Below the pieces are notes generated by a model. It saw only the letters and a program-made list of their open reading frames with translations. It had not been told where the DNA came from and ran no database searches. From Daucus carota subsp. sativus (taxonomy: Eukaryota; Streptophyta; Magnoliopsida; Apiales; Apiaceae): 64,000 nt of DNA. Both the position numbers and the translations under genes were made by a program. Numbering within the stretch: position 1 is the stretch's first letter; the number at the start of each line of letters is the position of its first letter. The stretch spans positions 19,714,058-19,778,057 of the forward strand of contig NC_030388.2 of the NCBI RefSeq assembly GCF_001625215.2, in the 5' to 3' direction. Positions 26,085 through 40,735 of the stretch are shown in pieces.

Positions 26085-27765
26085 TCCAATATCTGATAAT
26101 TTTGCACAAAACCTAAGCAAAAATATCAATATTCAAAATATAAAATAATATTTGTTATTTTAATAAAATATATATGGATGCACTATCATAGTAATGTTAA
26201 ATTTCATTTTAAATTTATTTCGGTTCAAATGTCATGAATGACAAAAACGCGTTTTGTGTTAGAACTAAATTTAAAATAATACTAGAATAGTTTATTTAGT
26301 ATTCTATGATTCCTATTATGAGATCATTGTTTACAAGATAAAAAAAACATCTGACATCTTTGTAAAAACCCTTTTTTTTTTGCCCTTTTAATTTTGAATG
26401 ATAAAGACCTATTCTTAGTATAAGCTCGATTAAGAATATATATATTAATAGGACTTAATTTAAAAAAGTGACTTATCAGTAAAGTAACAAAATGATTTAT
26501 AATTGATAACTGAACTTGACTTCTAAATTATTAAAATAATTTGGGTAACTTTTATGTATAAGTCCATTGAGTGTTTGGTAATTTAAATTTATAAATTAAA
26601 AAAATTCAAATTATTAAAATAAAAGAAACTCTTTTAAGAGATAAATAAGTTTGTTATTTATTAAAAAAAATTAAAAACTTCATAATAAAATGCAAATCAT
26701 TAAAAAATCTCAAAAAAAGCGAGAGGCCGTATGATTTGGCTTAAAAGAAATGACTTATTGCTTAAATCAGAGAAAAAAATTATAAGTGATAAGTAAACTT
26801 GACTTATAAGTTATTAAGAGTACTTATGAGTCAATTGGGTGTGTGTAATTTAAATTTATAAACTGAAAAATTCAAATTATTAAAATATAAGAAACTTAAT
26901 TAATAAATCAAAACTATTACACATTAAAAATTTAAAAACTTCATAATAAATTGCAAATCATTAAAAAAGCCTTAAAAAACCAGCAATCCAGCTTCTGGTT
27001 TTAAAAGCCCCAAAGAAGCACTTATGCTCTTTTTGCCACATGATGAGTAAAAAGTAGAAGAAACTTAAAGTGCTGGAAGAAGCTGAAAGCACGTTAGCTA
27101 AACAAGCCTCTAGTATTTGAGGCTTAATAACCCAAAATAAACACTTCTGCTTCTTTTGACAAATATCGTGCCTATTTGGCAAGAGCCGCTTCCGGCTTTT
27201 CTGGATAATAAGTCGAATTCTGCTTTTCTTGTCCCGTTTGTGCAAAAAACCAGAAACACTTATAAAAAGTTGAGAATACTAGCTTTTATTTCGGGACTTC
27301 TGCTTCTTTCCCAAATAGTTTAATCACTTATAAGTCTGGGCCGTTTGGGTGAACTTAAAATAATTGTTTCTTACTAAAAGTTAAGACTTATAAGTGATCA
27401 ATGTGTTTGGAAAAGAAGTAGAAACCATGAAACAAAAGCTAGTATTCCTAATTTTTTATAAATACTTTTTGACTTTTTACACAAACAGTACGAATGAATA
27501 AGTGCTTCTAACTTATAACTCCAGAAGCCGGGCTTAAAAGCCCGAGCCAAACACCCCTAATTTACTTCTCACTTTTAATCTATTTTTTTACCTTAATTTA
27601 AAGTGCTAAAAAAATCCGTAAATGTTTTTTTTTGACAGTGCAGGCTTATATGCCTTACAAATTAGTATGTGTTCTACTAATTCTCAGGACACTGGACAAC
27701 AGAGGATAAACCCACCACTTGGCTATCCAATCGTGCTCGTAAATGCTTATTTAAAGGTATGCTAA
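26085..27765. repeat. Cluster of decayed TIR-type repeats
   Basis: Two similar blocks in direct orientation (about 26570-26710 and 26840-26970) share taatttaaatttataaa, ttcaaattattaaaat and aaacttcataataaa. Further on, 27340-27560 begins GGGCCGTTTGGGTG and ends GCCAAACACCCCTA, with AAGCCGGGCTTAAAAGCCCG inside. This is the look of a small TIR transposon, but I could not define a clean target duplication. The segment 27120-27330 carries related AGCACTT/AAGTGCT words. No gene was seen. Confidence 0.5.
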
Positions 27766-27769
27766 ACAA

Positions 27770-28172
27770 CTCCCTTCGTCCCAATGAATAATATACATTG
27801 TGATTGAAGACCAAGAAAAAGTGTAACAAAATGAGTGAAGTTAGATGAAAAGTGGGTAAAGTAGTGGGACCCATTTATTTTAATAATAAATTTGAGATAG
27901 TGAAGGAAAGTAGTGTGTGTAATATTGTTTTTATTATTATAGAATGGAGATAGTAGAAGAAAGTAGTCACCATAATAGTGTTTTATAGTTTTTATTATCA
28001 TAGAATGGAGATAGTAGAAGAAAGTAGTCGGTGTAATAGTGTTTTATATTATAAAATGTTGCTATTTTGGGAATGCAAAGAAGTGATGGGACATTCCAAA
28101 AAAAATGTATAGAAATGAGTGAGAGATAGTAAATTTTCTAAAAATAATGAATGAAAATGATAAAGGGACACA
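27770..28172. mobile_element. Probable decayed Stowaway-type MITE
   Basis: It starts with CTCCCTTCGTCCCAATGAAT, very close to the common Stowaway terminus CTCCCTCCGTCCC. The expected mirrored right end is degraded (aataatgaatg..aaagggaca near 28145-28168). It includes a two-copy 61-bp tandem repeat. Confidence 0.45.
27928..28049. repeat. Two-copy 61-bp tandem repeat
   Basis: The copies at 27928-27988 and 27989-28049 share tagaatggagatagtagaag and aatagtgttttata, and differ at only a few bases. Confidence 0.85.
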
Positions 28173-29068
28173 AAAGCTGAAAAATATTTTGAGTATCTGA
28201 TTAACAGACAAATGCATGTGAGCCACCTCAGAAAATGATGGAGGTGCATCTTCTGCTGCTGTCAACTCTTTTATATATAGGAAAATGGTCTGAACAATTA
28301 TTAAATTATTGTCTGATAAGGCAGTTACAACAAATGCTCTGTTAATAAAGTGCATGTATGTAATATTAATATATTATTATACATACATGTTTGTACCTGT
28401 ACTTGACCCTTTTCTAAACAAACCAAACAGTACAGGATGACATGAATCTTAACCATTACACCCTGTTATGTAACTAGTACTGTACTGTTTTTTATTTTGG
28501 TCCCGTCTCTTAAACCCCCCATGTTCTCTGTTTGTATTGTTTTCAGAAAAAAAACAGCTTTTGGACCACCCCTTTTGGTAATTTTTAGAAAAATATTTAG
28601 TCCCAAGATTTGTGTCTTGTAATATTCAGTCATATATTCTTTGCCATTCTTGGTTTGCTCTGTCCCCTTTTTCTGGTTATATGTGTTGATTCAGATCTGG
28701 GTTTTTGCATTTTGGGTGTTTGCTGTTTAAAGATAGTTTCTTGGATGGTTCTCATGCTGTTCTTGAATCACCATTGATGATGGAGTATAAGCTGTAAAGA
28801 TTTGTTTGGTGAAGGTAACTTTACATATGTCATGCTGTTTTGAAGTGGGTATTTTTATGGTAATGCTTGTGTATTAGCATTATTATTTTTTTTTTATTGT
28901 TTTCTTGATTGATAAAAAAGGGATAGTAACTTTGTTGAAGATTAGGGTTTCAACTTTCATGATTTTCCTTTCATTTGTTCTTTAGTAGTGGTTGGTACTT
29001 TTGTGTTAACTGTAAAGGATCTTGAAGTTGAGGTATAAAGAGGAAGAGAGCTATCAAAGTGGTGAGTT
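28173..29068 (+). promoter_or_regulatory. Upstream region and leader of the HERK2-type gene
   Basis: About 0.9 kb upstream of the receptor kinase ATG with no other gene. A leader intron is plausible: GAAG/GTAACTTTAC at about 28815 could splice to an AG near 28985, as is common in CrRLK1L genes. This is inference from splice motifs only; no transcription start can be assigned. Confidence 0.4.
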
Positions 29069-31603
29069 ATGAAGATAAATGGCAGTAGATTGTGCTTAAA
29101 TTTGTTGATTGTAGTTTCTTTGTATGTGAGAATTGGAGAAGGTCAGGGAAATTCTATTCTTTTAAACTGTGGTACAAATTCCACCATCAATGTGGGTGGT
29201 AGGAGATGGGTTGGTGACTCGGCCACCGGGGGCAATGTTACCCTTAGTTCTTCTGGCATTGAGGTCTCAACTAGTACATTTGATGGAGATCAAACTTATA
29301 CACCACTTTATAAGACTGCGAGGGTGTTTGTGGATAGCTTGAATTATACATTTCGAGGAGCACAAGGGAGTTATTTTCTTAGGCTCCACTTTTATCCATT
29401 CTCCTCTGAGAATCGAAATGTCAATGACTCTTCTTTCGTTGTTCAGGCAAATGGGATAAAATTGTTATCTGGATTTAATGTCCCTGATGAGATATTGCAG
29501 AAGAATCTGTACATAGCGAAATTGGGAGGGAATTCGAGTTTTTCATATCTAGTAAAGGAATTCTTTTTCACTGTCAGTGGGGATGTTCTTATGGTTGAAT
29601 TTATTCCAGCAAAGGGATCTTTCGGATTTGTCAATGCAATAGAGATAGTAAATGTTGAAAATAAACTGTTTGTTGATTCAGTCAGCAAAGTGGGTAGCAA
29701 TGGGGAGACAAGTGTTTTGAGTTTGAGCAAACGGGGGATTGAGACTATGTATCGACTCAACGTTGGTGGTTCCCCAATTAAAGCTGATGAAGATTTAAGT
29801 CTTGGAAGAGTTTGGGAAGCAGATTCAAGCTACATGTTAACTGCAAATGCAGGATCAGATATCCACACTCGTGCAAACATTACTTATGCTTCTGCAAATG
29901 ATACTTCAATAGCGCCACTTGTAGTCTATAGAAGTGCAAGAACTATGTCCAACACCCAAGTGATGGAGAAGAGATTCAACATGTCATGGAAATTTGAAGT
30001 GGATCCTGATTTTGATTATATGATTCGTCTACATTTCTGTGAACTAAGTTTTGACAAGGCAAATGAAAGGATTTTCAGAATCTACATAAATAATAAAACT
30101 GCAGCAGACAACTTTGACATTTTTAAGCAAGCTGGAGGGAAATACAAGGCATATCATCAGGATTTTCTTGATATGGTGCCATCAGTGGTAAATACCCTCT
30201 GGATACAACTAGGTCCCGACCCGACAGCAGGTGCTGTTGGAACTGATGCACTCTTGAATGGACTGGAGATTTTTAAGTTGAGTCGAAATGGGAATCTTGC
30301 CTATGTGGGCAAACTTGAAAATCCAGGAGCAAGAAAAACTTCAAAAAGTGTGATTCTATGGGTGAGCATTGGAGCTGGAATAGCTTCTATTGTCATTATT
30401 GCCGCATCAATTGCACTAATCACTTGTTTTTGTCAGAAGAGGAGAAACAAAGAAACTGACACCAAGAAACATCCTCCTGGATGGCGACCACTATTTCTTC
30501 TAAACAGCACAGCTAATGCAAAAGCATCTTTGCATCAGAGTTTACACGGGTCGATGGCCCCTAATAGAACTGGTAGACGCTTTACATTAGCAGAGCTTAA
30601 AGCTGCAACTAACAGTTTTGAAGACAGTTTAATAATTGGAGTAGGAGGATTTGGTAAGGTGTACAAAGGGGAGATAGAAGATGGAACACTTGTAGCAATT
30701 AAGCGAGCCAACCCGCAATCTCAACAAGGTCTGACGGAATTCGAAACTGAGATTGAAATGCTATCAAAGCTTAGGCACAAGCATTTAGTCTCCATGATTG
30801 GTTTCTGTGATGAACAGGATGAGATGATCTTAGTATATGAGTATATGGCAAACGGGACCTTAAGAAGTCATATATTCGGAAGTAATCTCCCACCATTAAG
30901 TTGGAAGCAACGAATTGAAGTTTGCATTGGTGCAGCTCGGGGGTTGCATTACCTCCACACAGGAGCAGACCGTGGCATCATTCATAGAGATGTTAAGACA
31001 ACCAACATCTTGTTAGATGAGAATTTTGTGGCGAAAATGGCTGATTTTGGGCTATCCAAAACTGGTCCCTCTCTGGAACACACGCATGTTAGTACTGCAG
31101 TCAAAGGAAGTTTTGGATATCTCGATCCAGAATATTTCAGGCGACAACAACTGACTGAGAAGTCTGATATTTATTCCTTTGGAGTGGTTTTGTTTGAAGT
31201 TGTTTGTGCTCGTGCTGTCATAAACCCAAGCTTGCCGAGGGATCAGATCAATCTTGCTGAATGGGCAATGCGATGGCAACGACAAAGATCACTTGAAACC
31301 ATTATCGATCCTCATCTCAAAGGAACATACTCACCAGAATCATTGACAAAATTTGCGGAGATTGCAGAAAAATGTTTAGCAGATGAGGGAAAGAGCCGGC
31401 CTGCAATGGGTGAAGTCTTATGGCACTTGGAATATGTTCTACAAGTTCAGGAAGCTTGGTTGCGTTCCATCAATGGGGAAAACTCTTTCTCTAGCAGCCA
31501 AGTTTTGGCAGATCACGAGTCAAGGGAAGAAGTGGATGTTCCAGAAGCCACGACATCAGACAGGGGGACTGATTTAGACCCAAAAAGGTTTGAAGATGCA
31601 TAA
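29069..31603 (+). CDS. HERK2: CrRLK1L receptor-like kinase, HERCULES2 type
   Basis: A single-exon gene, 844 aa, as usual for CrRLK1L receptors. Residues 1-25 look like a signal peptide. Residues about 30-400 form the malectin-like ectodomain (ILLNCGTNST near its start, many N-x-S/T sites). A transmembrane helix lies near 427-451 (WVSIGAGIASIVIIAASIAL), followed by basic stop-transfer residues. The cytoplasmic Ser/Thr kinase has a Gly loop GVGGFGKVYKG, catalytic Lys K545 in VAIK, HRD at 639-641 (HRDVKTTN) and DFG at 659-661, so it looks catalytically complete. The juxtamembrane GWRPLFL and the tail AWLRSINGENSFSSSQ fit HERK2 (At1g30570) better than FERONIA or THESEUS1, judged from memory. HERK2-type receptors act at the plasma membrane in cell elongation and wall sensing. 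The gene converges on PFPB, with 588 bp between stop codons. Subfamily assignment is less certain than family. Confidence 0.9.
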   Translation: MKINGSRLCLNLLIVVSLYVRIGEGQGNSILLNCGTNSTINVGGRRWVGDSATGGNVTLSSSGIEVSTSTFDGDQTYTPLYKTARVFVDSLNYTFRGAQGSYFLRLHFYPFSSENRNVNDSSFVVQANGIKLLSGFNVPDEILQKNLYIAKLGGNSSFSYLVKEFFFTVSGDVLMVEFIPAKGSFGFVNAIEIVNVENKLFVDSVSKVGSNGETSVLSLSKRGIETMYRLNVGGSPIKADEDLSLGRVWEADSSYMLTANAGSDIHTRANITYASANDTSIAPLVVYRSARTMSNTQVMEKRFNMSWKFEVDPDFDYMIRLHFCELSFDKANERIFRIYINNKTAADNFDIFKQAGGKYKAYHQDFLDMVPSVVNTLWIQLGPDPTAGAVGTDALLNGLEIFKLSRNGNLAYVGKLENPGARKTSKSVILWVSIGAGIASIVIIAASIALITCFCQKRRNKETDTKKHPPGWRPLFLLNSTANAKASLHQSLHGSMAPNRTGRRFTLAELKAATNSFEDSLIIGVGGFGKVYKGEIEDGTLVAIKRANPQSQQGLTEFETEIEMLSKLRHKHLVSMIGFCDEQDEMILVYEYMANGTLRSHIFGSNLPPLSWKQRIEVCIGAARGLHYLHTGADRGIIHRDVKTTNILLDENFVAKMADFGLSKTGPSLEHTHVSTAVKGSFGYLDPEYFRRQQLTEKSDIYSFGVVLFEVVCARAVINPSLPRDQINLAEWAMRWQRQRSLETIIDPHLKGTYSPESLTKFAEIAEKCLADEGKSRPAMGEVLWHLEYVLQVQEAWLRSINGENSFSSSQVLADHESREEVDVPEATTSDRGTDLDPKRFEDA

Positions 31604-32191
31604 ACATCAAGATACTTTGGTACAAAAAGTAGTGTTTTTTACTTAATTCTTTTATTTGTTGTTTCCTATACAGAGACCCGAAAGTCTCCACAACATCTAT
31701 ATTGATATGTTGCGAGCATGATTTGTATCTAGTATGCATGCTTATAAGTTTGCTCTTTATGCACTCTGAAGTCTGATCTTCTTATCGGAGGCTTTCTTGA
31801 GAGCTACTTACTAGCAGCTATTTATTCTTTTATTCTTCTTTACGTTCTTAGAGAGTTGGGGAGTAGGATTGTAAGCTTGGTTGGAGAAGTTTACTCTCAG
31901 ATTTTCCATTTATGGATACTAAGATTTTGTTGTCTTAATCCAAGGTATGTTTCTGTTACTAATTCCATGCGAGCTCTTCATTTGTGGTCTGTTTTGAAAC
32001 CTTAAAAACGGTGTCCTTGTTAATGAAGAATTAGACTGTTCATAATGTTTGCTCACTGATCAGCATATCTCTAACCAAGACAAAAGTTTTTAAAACTCCG
32101 GAAATAATTATTCGAGTAAAATACTGCCGCCTCAAGTTTCTCCGAGATTCTGTCAAGGCTGTCAAGGCTCTAACTACGCATAGATGAGGAA
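31604..32191. other. Shared 3' region of two convergent genes
   Basis: 588 bp between the stop codons of HERK2 (+) and PFPB (-). It should contain both 3' UTRs and polyadenylation signals. No other feature was seen. Confidence 0.6.
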
Positions 32192-36968
<4,777 letters not shown>

Positions 36969-37300
36969 TGAAGAAAAAGAAGGTTCTGGAATGCAAATGA
37001 TCGTTTATCGTTTTTCACGCAGCTGTTGTGTTATGGACTTATGTGTGCGTATTTATAGTAGTGTCATTGGAGTGTCCGTCAAGGTGGAGAGGCGGGGGTA
37101 ATAGTGGAAATTTTTGATGTGCGGTGTGAGCCGTTGATTTGTGTAGGTTGTGATGCGGTGTCGGAACCAAGGAAGAGCTGATTAAGGTTGATTGAAGTTG
37201 TGCGCGAATTTGAGAGATTTATTCCCAATACTGAAAATTATTATAAAATAGGGTAATTCTAACTGATATTTAGAATATTAAGATTTCAATTTTTTTCAGA
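36969..37300 (-). promoter_or_regulatory. PFPB 5' flank
   Basis: 330 bp upstream of the PFPB start codon, before a LINE remnant begins. It should hold the 5' UTR and core promoter. No specific element can be named with confidence. Confidence 0.4.
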
Positions 37301-37302
37301 GT

Positions 37303-38106
37303 TTTAGTTGGGATGTTGGGTTTGTATGGTCAGTGACAGGATTGCAGAATTGTATAACTCGGTTGCCGAATGAAGCTTGCATTAATTTTTTTGCTCGAGT
37401 ATTCCAATCTGCTAGTCGTGATCAATGTGCTATGATTAGTATGACCTGTTGGAGTTTGTGGAATCGTAGGAATAAGTGGGTCTGGGATCGAATAAATGGC
37501 TCCGCGTTTAGTGTTAAAGCTGCTGCTCTGAACTTGCTAACAGATTGGAGAAAGGCTCATGAAAATAATATTCAAAGTACGACACAGAGTCAAGATGGAG
37601 TAGGGAGGTGGTGTGTACCACCTGCAGGTTGGAACAAGATTAATATAGACGCTGCTATGCTGCCAGGTGAGTCTATTGGTGTAGGGGCTGTTGTTCGGGA
37701 TTCAGCAGGCCAATTCATGCGAGCTCGGTGTGGTCAGATCTTAGGTGCTTGGCAGATTCGAGAGGCTGAGGCACTAAGTTTGAAAACAGCATTGTGTTGG
37801 GCTAAAGATTTAAATCTTGATCACTGCATCTTTGAATCAGATTCGAAGACCCTTGTTGATGCTTGCAAAGGAGAGCAATGAGATAGTTATTTTCATACTA
37901 TTGTGTTGGATTGCCTTGATTTGTGTAAGCACTTTAATTTTATGCAAATTGTGTTTGCTCGTAGGTCCGCGAATAGTGTGGCACACATGTTAGCTACACA
38001 TTCTATGTCTGGCTCTGGAATGGGTTGATGCCCCTCCCGAGTTCATTGATCATGTTTTTATTTCTGATCTTGCTTAAGTAATGAAAGCTCGTTTATTCAA
38101 AAAAGA
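37303..38106 (+). mobile_element. 5'-truncated LINE tail with RNase H domain, inactive
   Basis: One open frame runs from about 37303, encoding sequence like CWSLWNRRNKWVWDR and then a plant LINE-type RNase H domain (WNKINIDAAM, GVGAVVRDSAGQF, EAEALSLKTALCWA, FESDSKTLVDAC). An in-frame TGA interrupts it at 37879-37881. The same frame goes on (FARRSANSVAHMLATHS) until a one-base loss near 38020, after which EWVDAPPEFIDHVF reads to a TAA at 38077. A short A-rich tail follows (attcaaaaaagaag). The IDAA, EAEAL and ESDS motifs show that the acidic active-site residues are partly kept. Endonuclease and reverse transcriptase are absent, so it is a dead 3' fragment. No target duplication was identified. 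Confidence 0.85.
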
Positions 38107-39300
38107 AGGAGAAAATGAGATTGCCATGTTTACAAGATGCATCATACTTTAAAGATTGCTCAATCATTCAAACAAAGACCAAACATTCATAGTCTACCCA
38201 CAACAATTTTCATTTTCCGTGCTAACATAAATAGTGGTAGTATTTGTCTTTAAATGAAAAAAATACTATTAATATTAACACAAAAAAAATGATAAGTAAT
38301 ATTTTTTTTTATTAAATTAGTTATATTATGTTCATATTCTACACACAGTGTACTAGACATGATCAGTAGTGAATATAAATAATGTGATTAAGCTATCGAT
38401 GCCAAGTACTAGTCACTTACAAACATGACTATAAAAATCAGGAATCTTAACTAATTGATGACCTGGCGAATCAGAAATTTATTGGAGTATTTTCGCTAAA
38501 TCGGTAAAATATTTTTCAAGAATTAATCAAAATTTTTTCAATAAATACGGAATATTTAAACTGCTAGTAGGTGCTAATGTGAATGCATAGGAAATTTATG
38601 TAATTTAAGTAGTTTGTTCGAATAATTACAAAAGATTTTGATACTCCAAAATATGTAACCATCTACGAAGAGTACAAAGATTATAAGGGAAAATGTAAGA
38701 TGTAGGTGTCAAGTTTAAGTTATGTTATATACATATTTGTATGTCCCTGATCATTTTAGCCAGATGTGCAAGCCTCTATATACCAAATAGATAACCAATG
38801 ACAATGCTACCAATAAGAATAAGAATCATGTTTTTGATTAAAATATATAATCAAATAATTAAAGCAAGATCTTTCAACTTAAAAAACAAAAGCAAAAGTA
38901 AAGTTCTGTTTTTTGAGTGACTCATAGCATGTCAATGCACCTACTTCTTGGTAATTGTTCTCTGATCACTTGATCACTATGTGTCCATATATCACAAGTA
39001 CACTGAACCCTCCAAGAGATTCCTCTCCAGCTGTCTGTAATCTTTGTTTTCATGGAATTCTGCAAAGGAGAGGATGCTTGGTAAAGTTTATTGCTTCATC
39101 ATTGCTTGTTTTCAATCATTTTGCTACTTAGTTTGCTGCATAAAGAGCTATACTGATTACCAGACAATGTGGCTAAGTGTAGGGTACTAAGTGTTTAATC
39201 TTTAAAACTTTAGCAAAGGGCTTGTTTATATGATGAAGCTCTTTTTAATTTATAGATGAAATGATCAAACCATGTGAATCTTATCTGTTAAGACAATTTC
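38107..39300. other. Spacer upstream of the OVATE family gene
   Basis: About 1.2 kb of AT-rich DNA between the LINE tail and a SINE-like fragment. It presumably includes distal promoter of the OFP gene. No gene or clear repeat was seen. Confidence 0.45.
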
Positions 39301-39304
39301 ATAA

Positions 39305-39480
39305 CAGTGGTTAGGTTCCCAACTTATGACCTTAAGTTAATGGGATAGACGTTTTATCCAGTATGCCGCGAGTCATTTTCTGGAAACAACCATCGCGACT
39401 CTGTTAGGTAGGGGTCAGGCTGCGTACATTCCATGCCCTGACCCTGATAACTTGGTATGTTTCGGCTCACCTAGAGCTAG
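39305..39480 (+). mobile_element. SINE-like fragment near the OFP promoter
   Basis: The core ggtaggggtcaggctgcgta followed by a C-rich stretch with ccctgaccctgat resembles the body and 3' part of tRNA-derived SINEs common in asterid plants (recalled pattern). A tRNA-like head may begin near cagtggttaggttccc. No A-tail or target duplication was resolved. It ends about 260 bp before the chosen OFP start codon. Confidence 0.45.
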
Positions 39481-39737
39481 CGGCTCAGCTTGTTGCTCGT
39501 TTACTTTTTATCTTGGTGCTGTTACAGATTGAAAGGACAATAATGGAAGTCCATGGAACATTTCAAACCAGTAATTTATTCAACAAAAAAGAGCTAATTT
39601 CCAGTTGCCCTCCAATCATATTTTTCATAATAATAGCAAATTGTCTAGACCTCAGGGAGAATCATGATTACACCAACCAGCTTGCAAACTTTTTATGTAT
39701 TAAATTGTTTGCTCAAGTCCTTCATTCCTTTATAAGA

Positions 39738-40205
39738 ATGAAGGGCTCTGGAGAATTAAAGAACCAGAAGCTTAAACCCAAGGGGTGGATGAAGGCCTTC
39801 TGCTGCAGCTGTAGGCTAAGTGTGTCTTCATACGACGAAGGTGGGAATTTGGACAGATCCACGACGATAGCAAGTGCAGAACATACTATGGTTCAAGATA
39901 AGCTGGATCAGATGATTAAAGAACGGAGGGATGCAAGGCATGAAGAGAGAAGGAAGTCTAGAAGTGAAGGGACTAAGTTTATCGTAATGGTGGCAACTGA
40001 GAAGTCATCGTATGATCCTAGAGAAGATTTTAGAGAATCCATAGTGGAGATGATTACGACAAATAATATTTATGAGCCGAAAGATTTAAAAAGTCTGTTG
40101 AATTATTATGTTTCAATGAACAAGGAAGAATATAGAGGAGTCATACTTGAGGTATTCCATGAGGTCTGTACTTATATGTTCTTGAATTGTAAATACTACT
40201 CATGA
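39738..40205 (+). CDS. OFP9: OVATE family protein (OFP9-like transcriptional repressor)
   Basis: 155 aa from the ATG at 39738. The C-terminal OVATE (DUF623) domain occupies about residues 85-150 (VATEKSSYDPREDFRESIVEM, then LKSLLNYYVSMNKEEYRGVI, then LEVFHEVCTYMFL). The N-terminus is basic (KNQKLKPKGWMKAFCCSC), with an Arg/Lys/Glu-rich linker (KERRDARHEERRKSR) that may serve nuclear import. OFPs repress target genes with TALE homeodomain partners and shape organ growth (family knowledge). The frame stays open upstream to another ATG at 39513, but that 75-residue extension is hydrophobic and unlike OFPs, so I treat it as leader or intron. A spliced first exon upstream is possible. The name OFP9 rests mainly on its position between PFPB and fibrillin. 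Confidence 0.78.
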   Translation: MKGSGELKNQKLKPKGWMKAFCCSCRLSVSSYDEGGNLDRSTTIASAEHTMVQDKLDQMIKERRDARHEERRKSRSEGTKFIVMVATEKSSYDPREDFRESIVEMITTNNIYEPKDLKSLLNYYVSMNKEEYRGVILEVFHEVCTYMFLNCKYYS

Positions 40206-40735
40206 GCTGTGTTCATTGAACAGATAGTTATGGCGGAGCTATCCGACTCTGTTCTTCAAACAGATAATTATGGTAGTGCTATGCACTTCCATGAACAAAG
40301 ACAATATAGTTTAGATGGAAGGAAAGACGATCATGAGTCCTAAGTCCTAATGTCTTAAAACTACCATGTATTTCACTAATGAAGTTGACAGAATTCACCT
40401 GTTTTTCAAGCAAGTGTAGAAGACAGGCGACCTTTGAACTCTGTCCTGCAAGAACACATTGAAACAATATTACCTGGCCACAACTGTTCGATTATTCACA
40501 CTGCACAAAACATGTAATTTTTATTCCACTGTTTATATCTGCCAATAGGCTATAAGCCTATATCACATACATATAATGATAGTTAAGTTGAAATTCTATA
40601 TAACATTACATACACATATAATACAATAACTGTTCAGTTTGTTCTCCTATAATATAAAATTTCTAGAAACCAGAGTCAAAGATCACCACCATTCTGCAGA
40701 ATACATATGGAGTTTTAACTTAGCATGGCAACATA

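Noticed and set aside
39513..39737. N-terminal extension of the OFP protein
   Set aside because: The frame is open but the translation is hydrophobic and unlike OVATE proteins, and a SINE-like fragment ends just upstream; the ATG at 39738 begins a typical basic OFP start.
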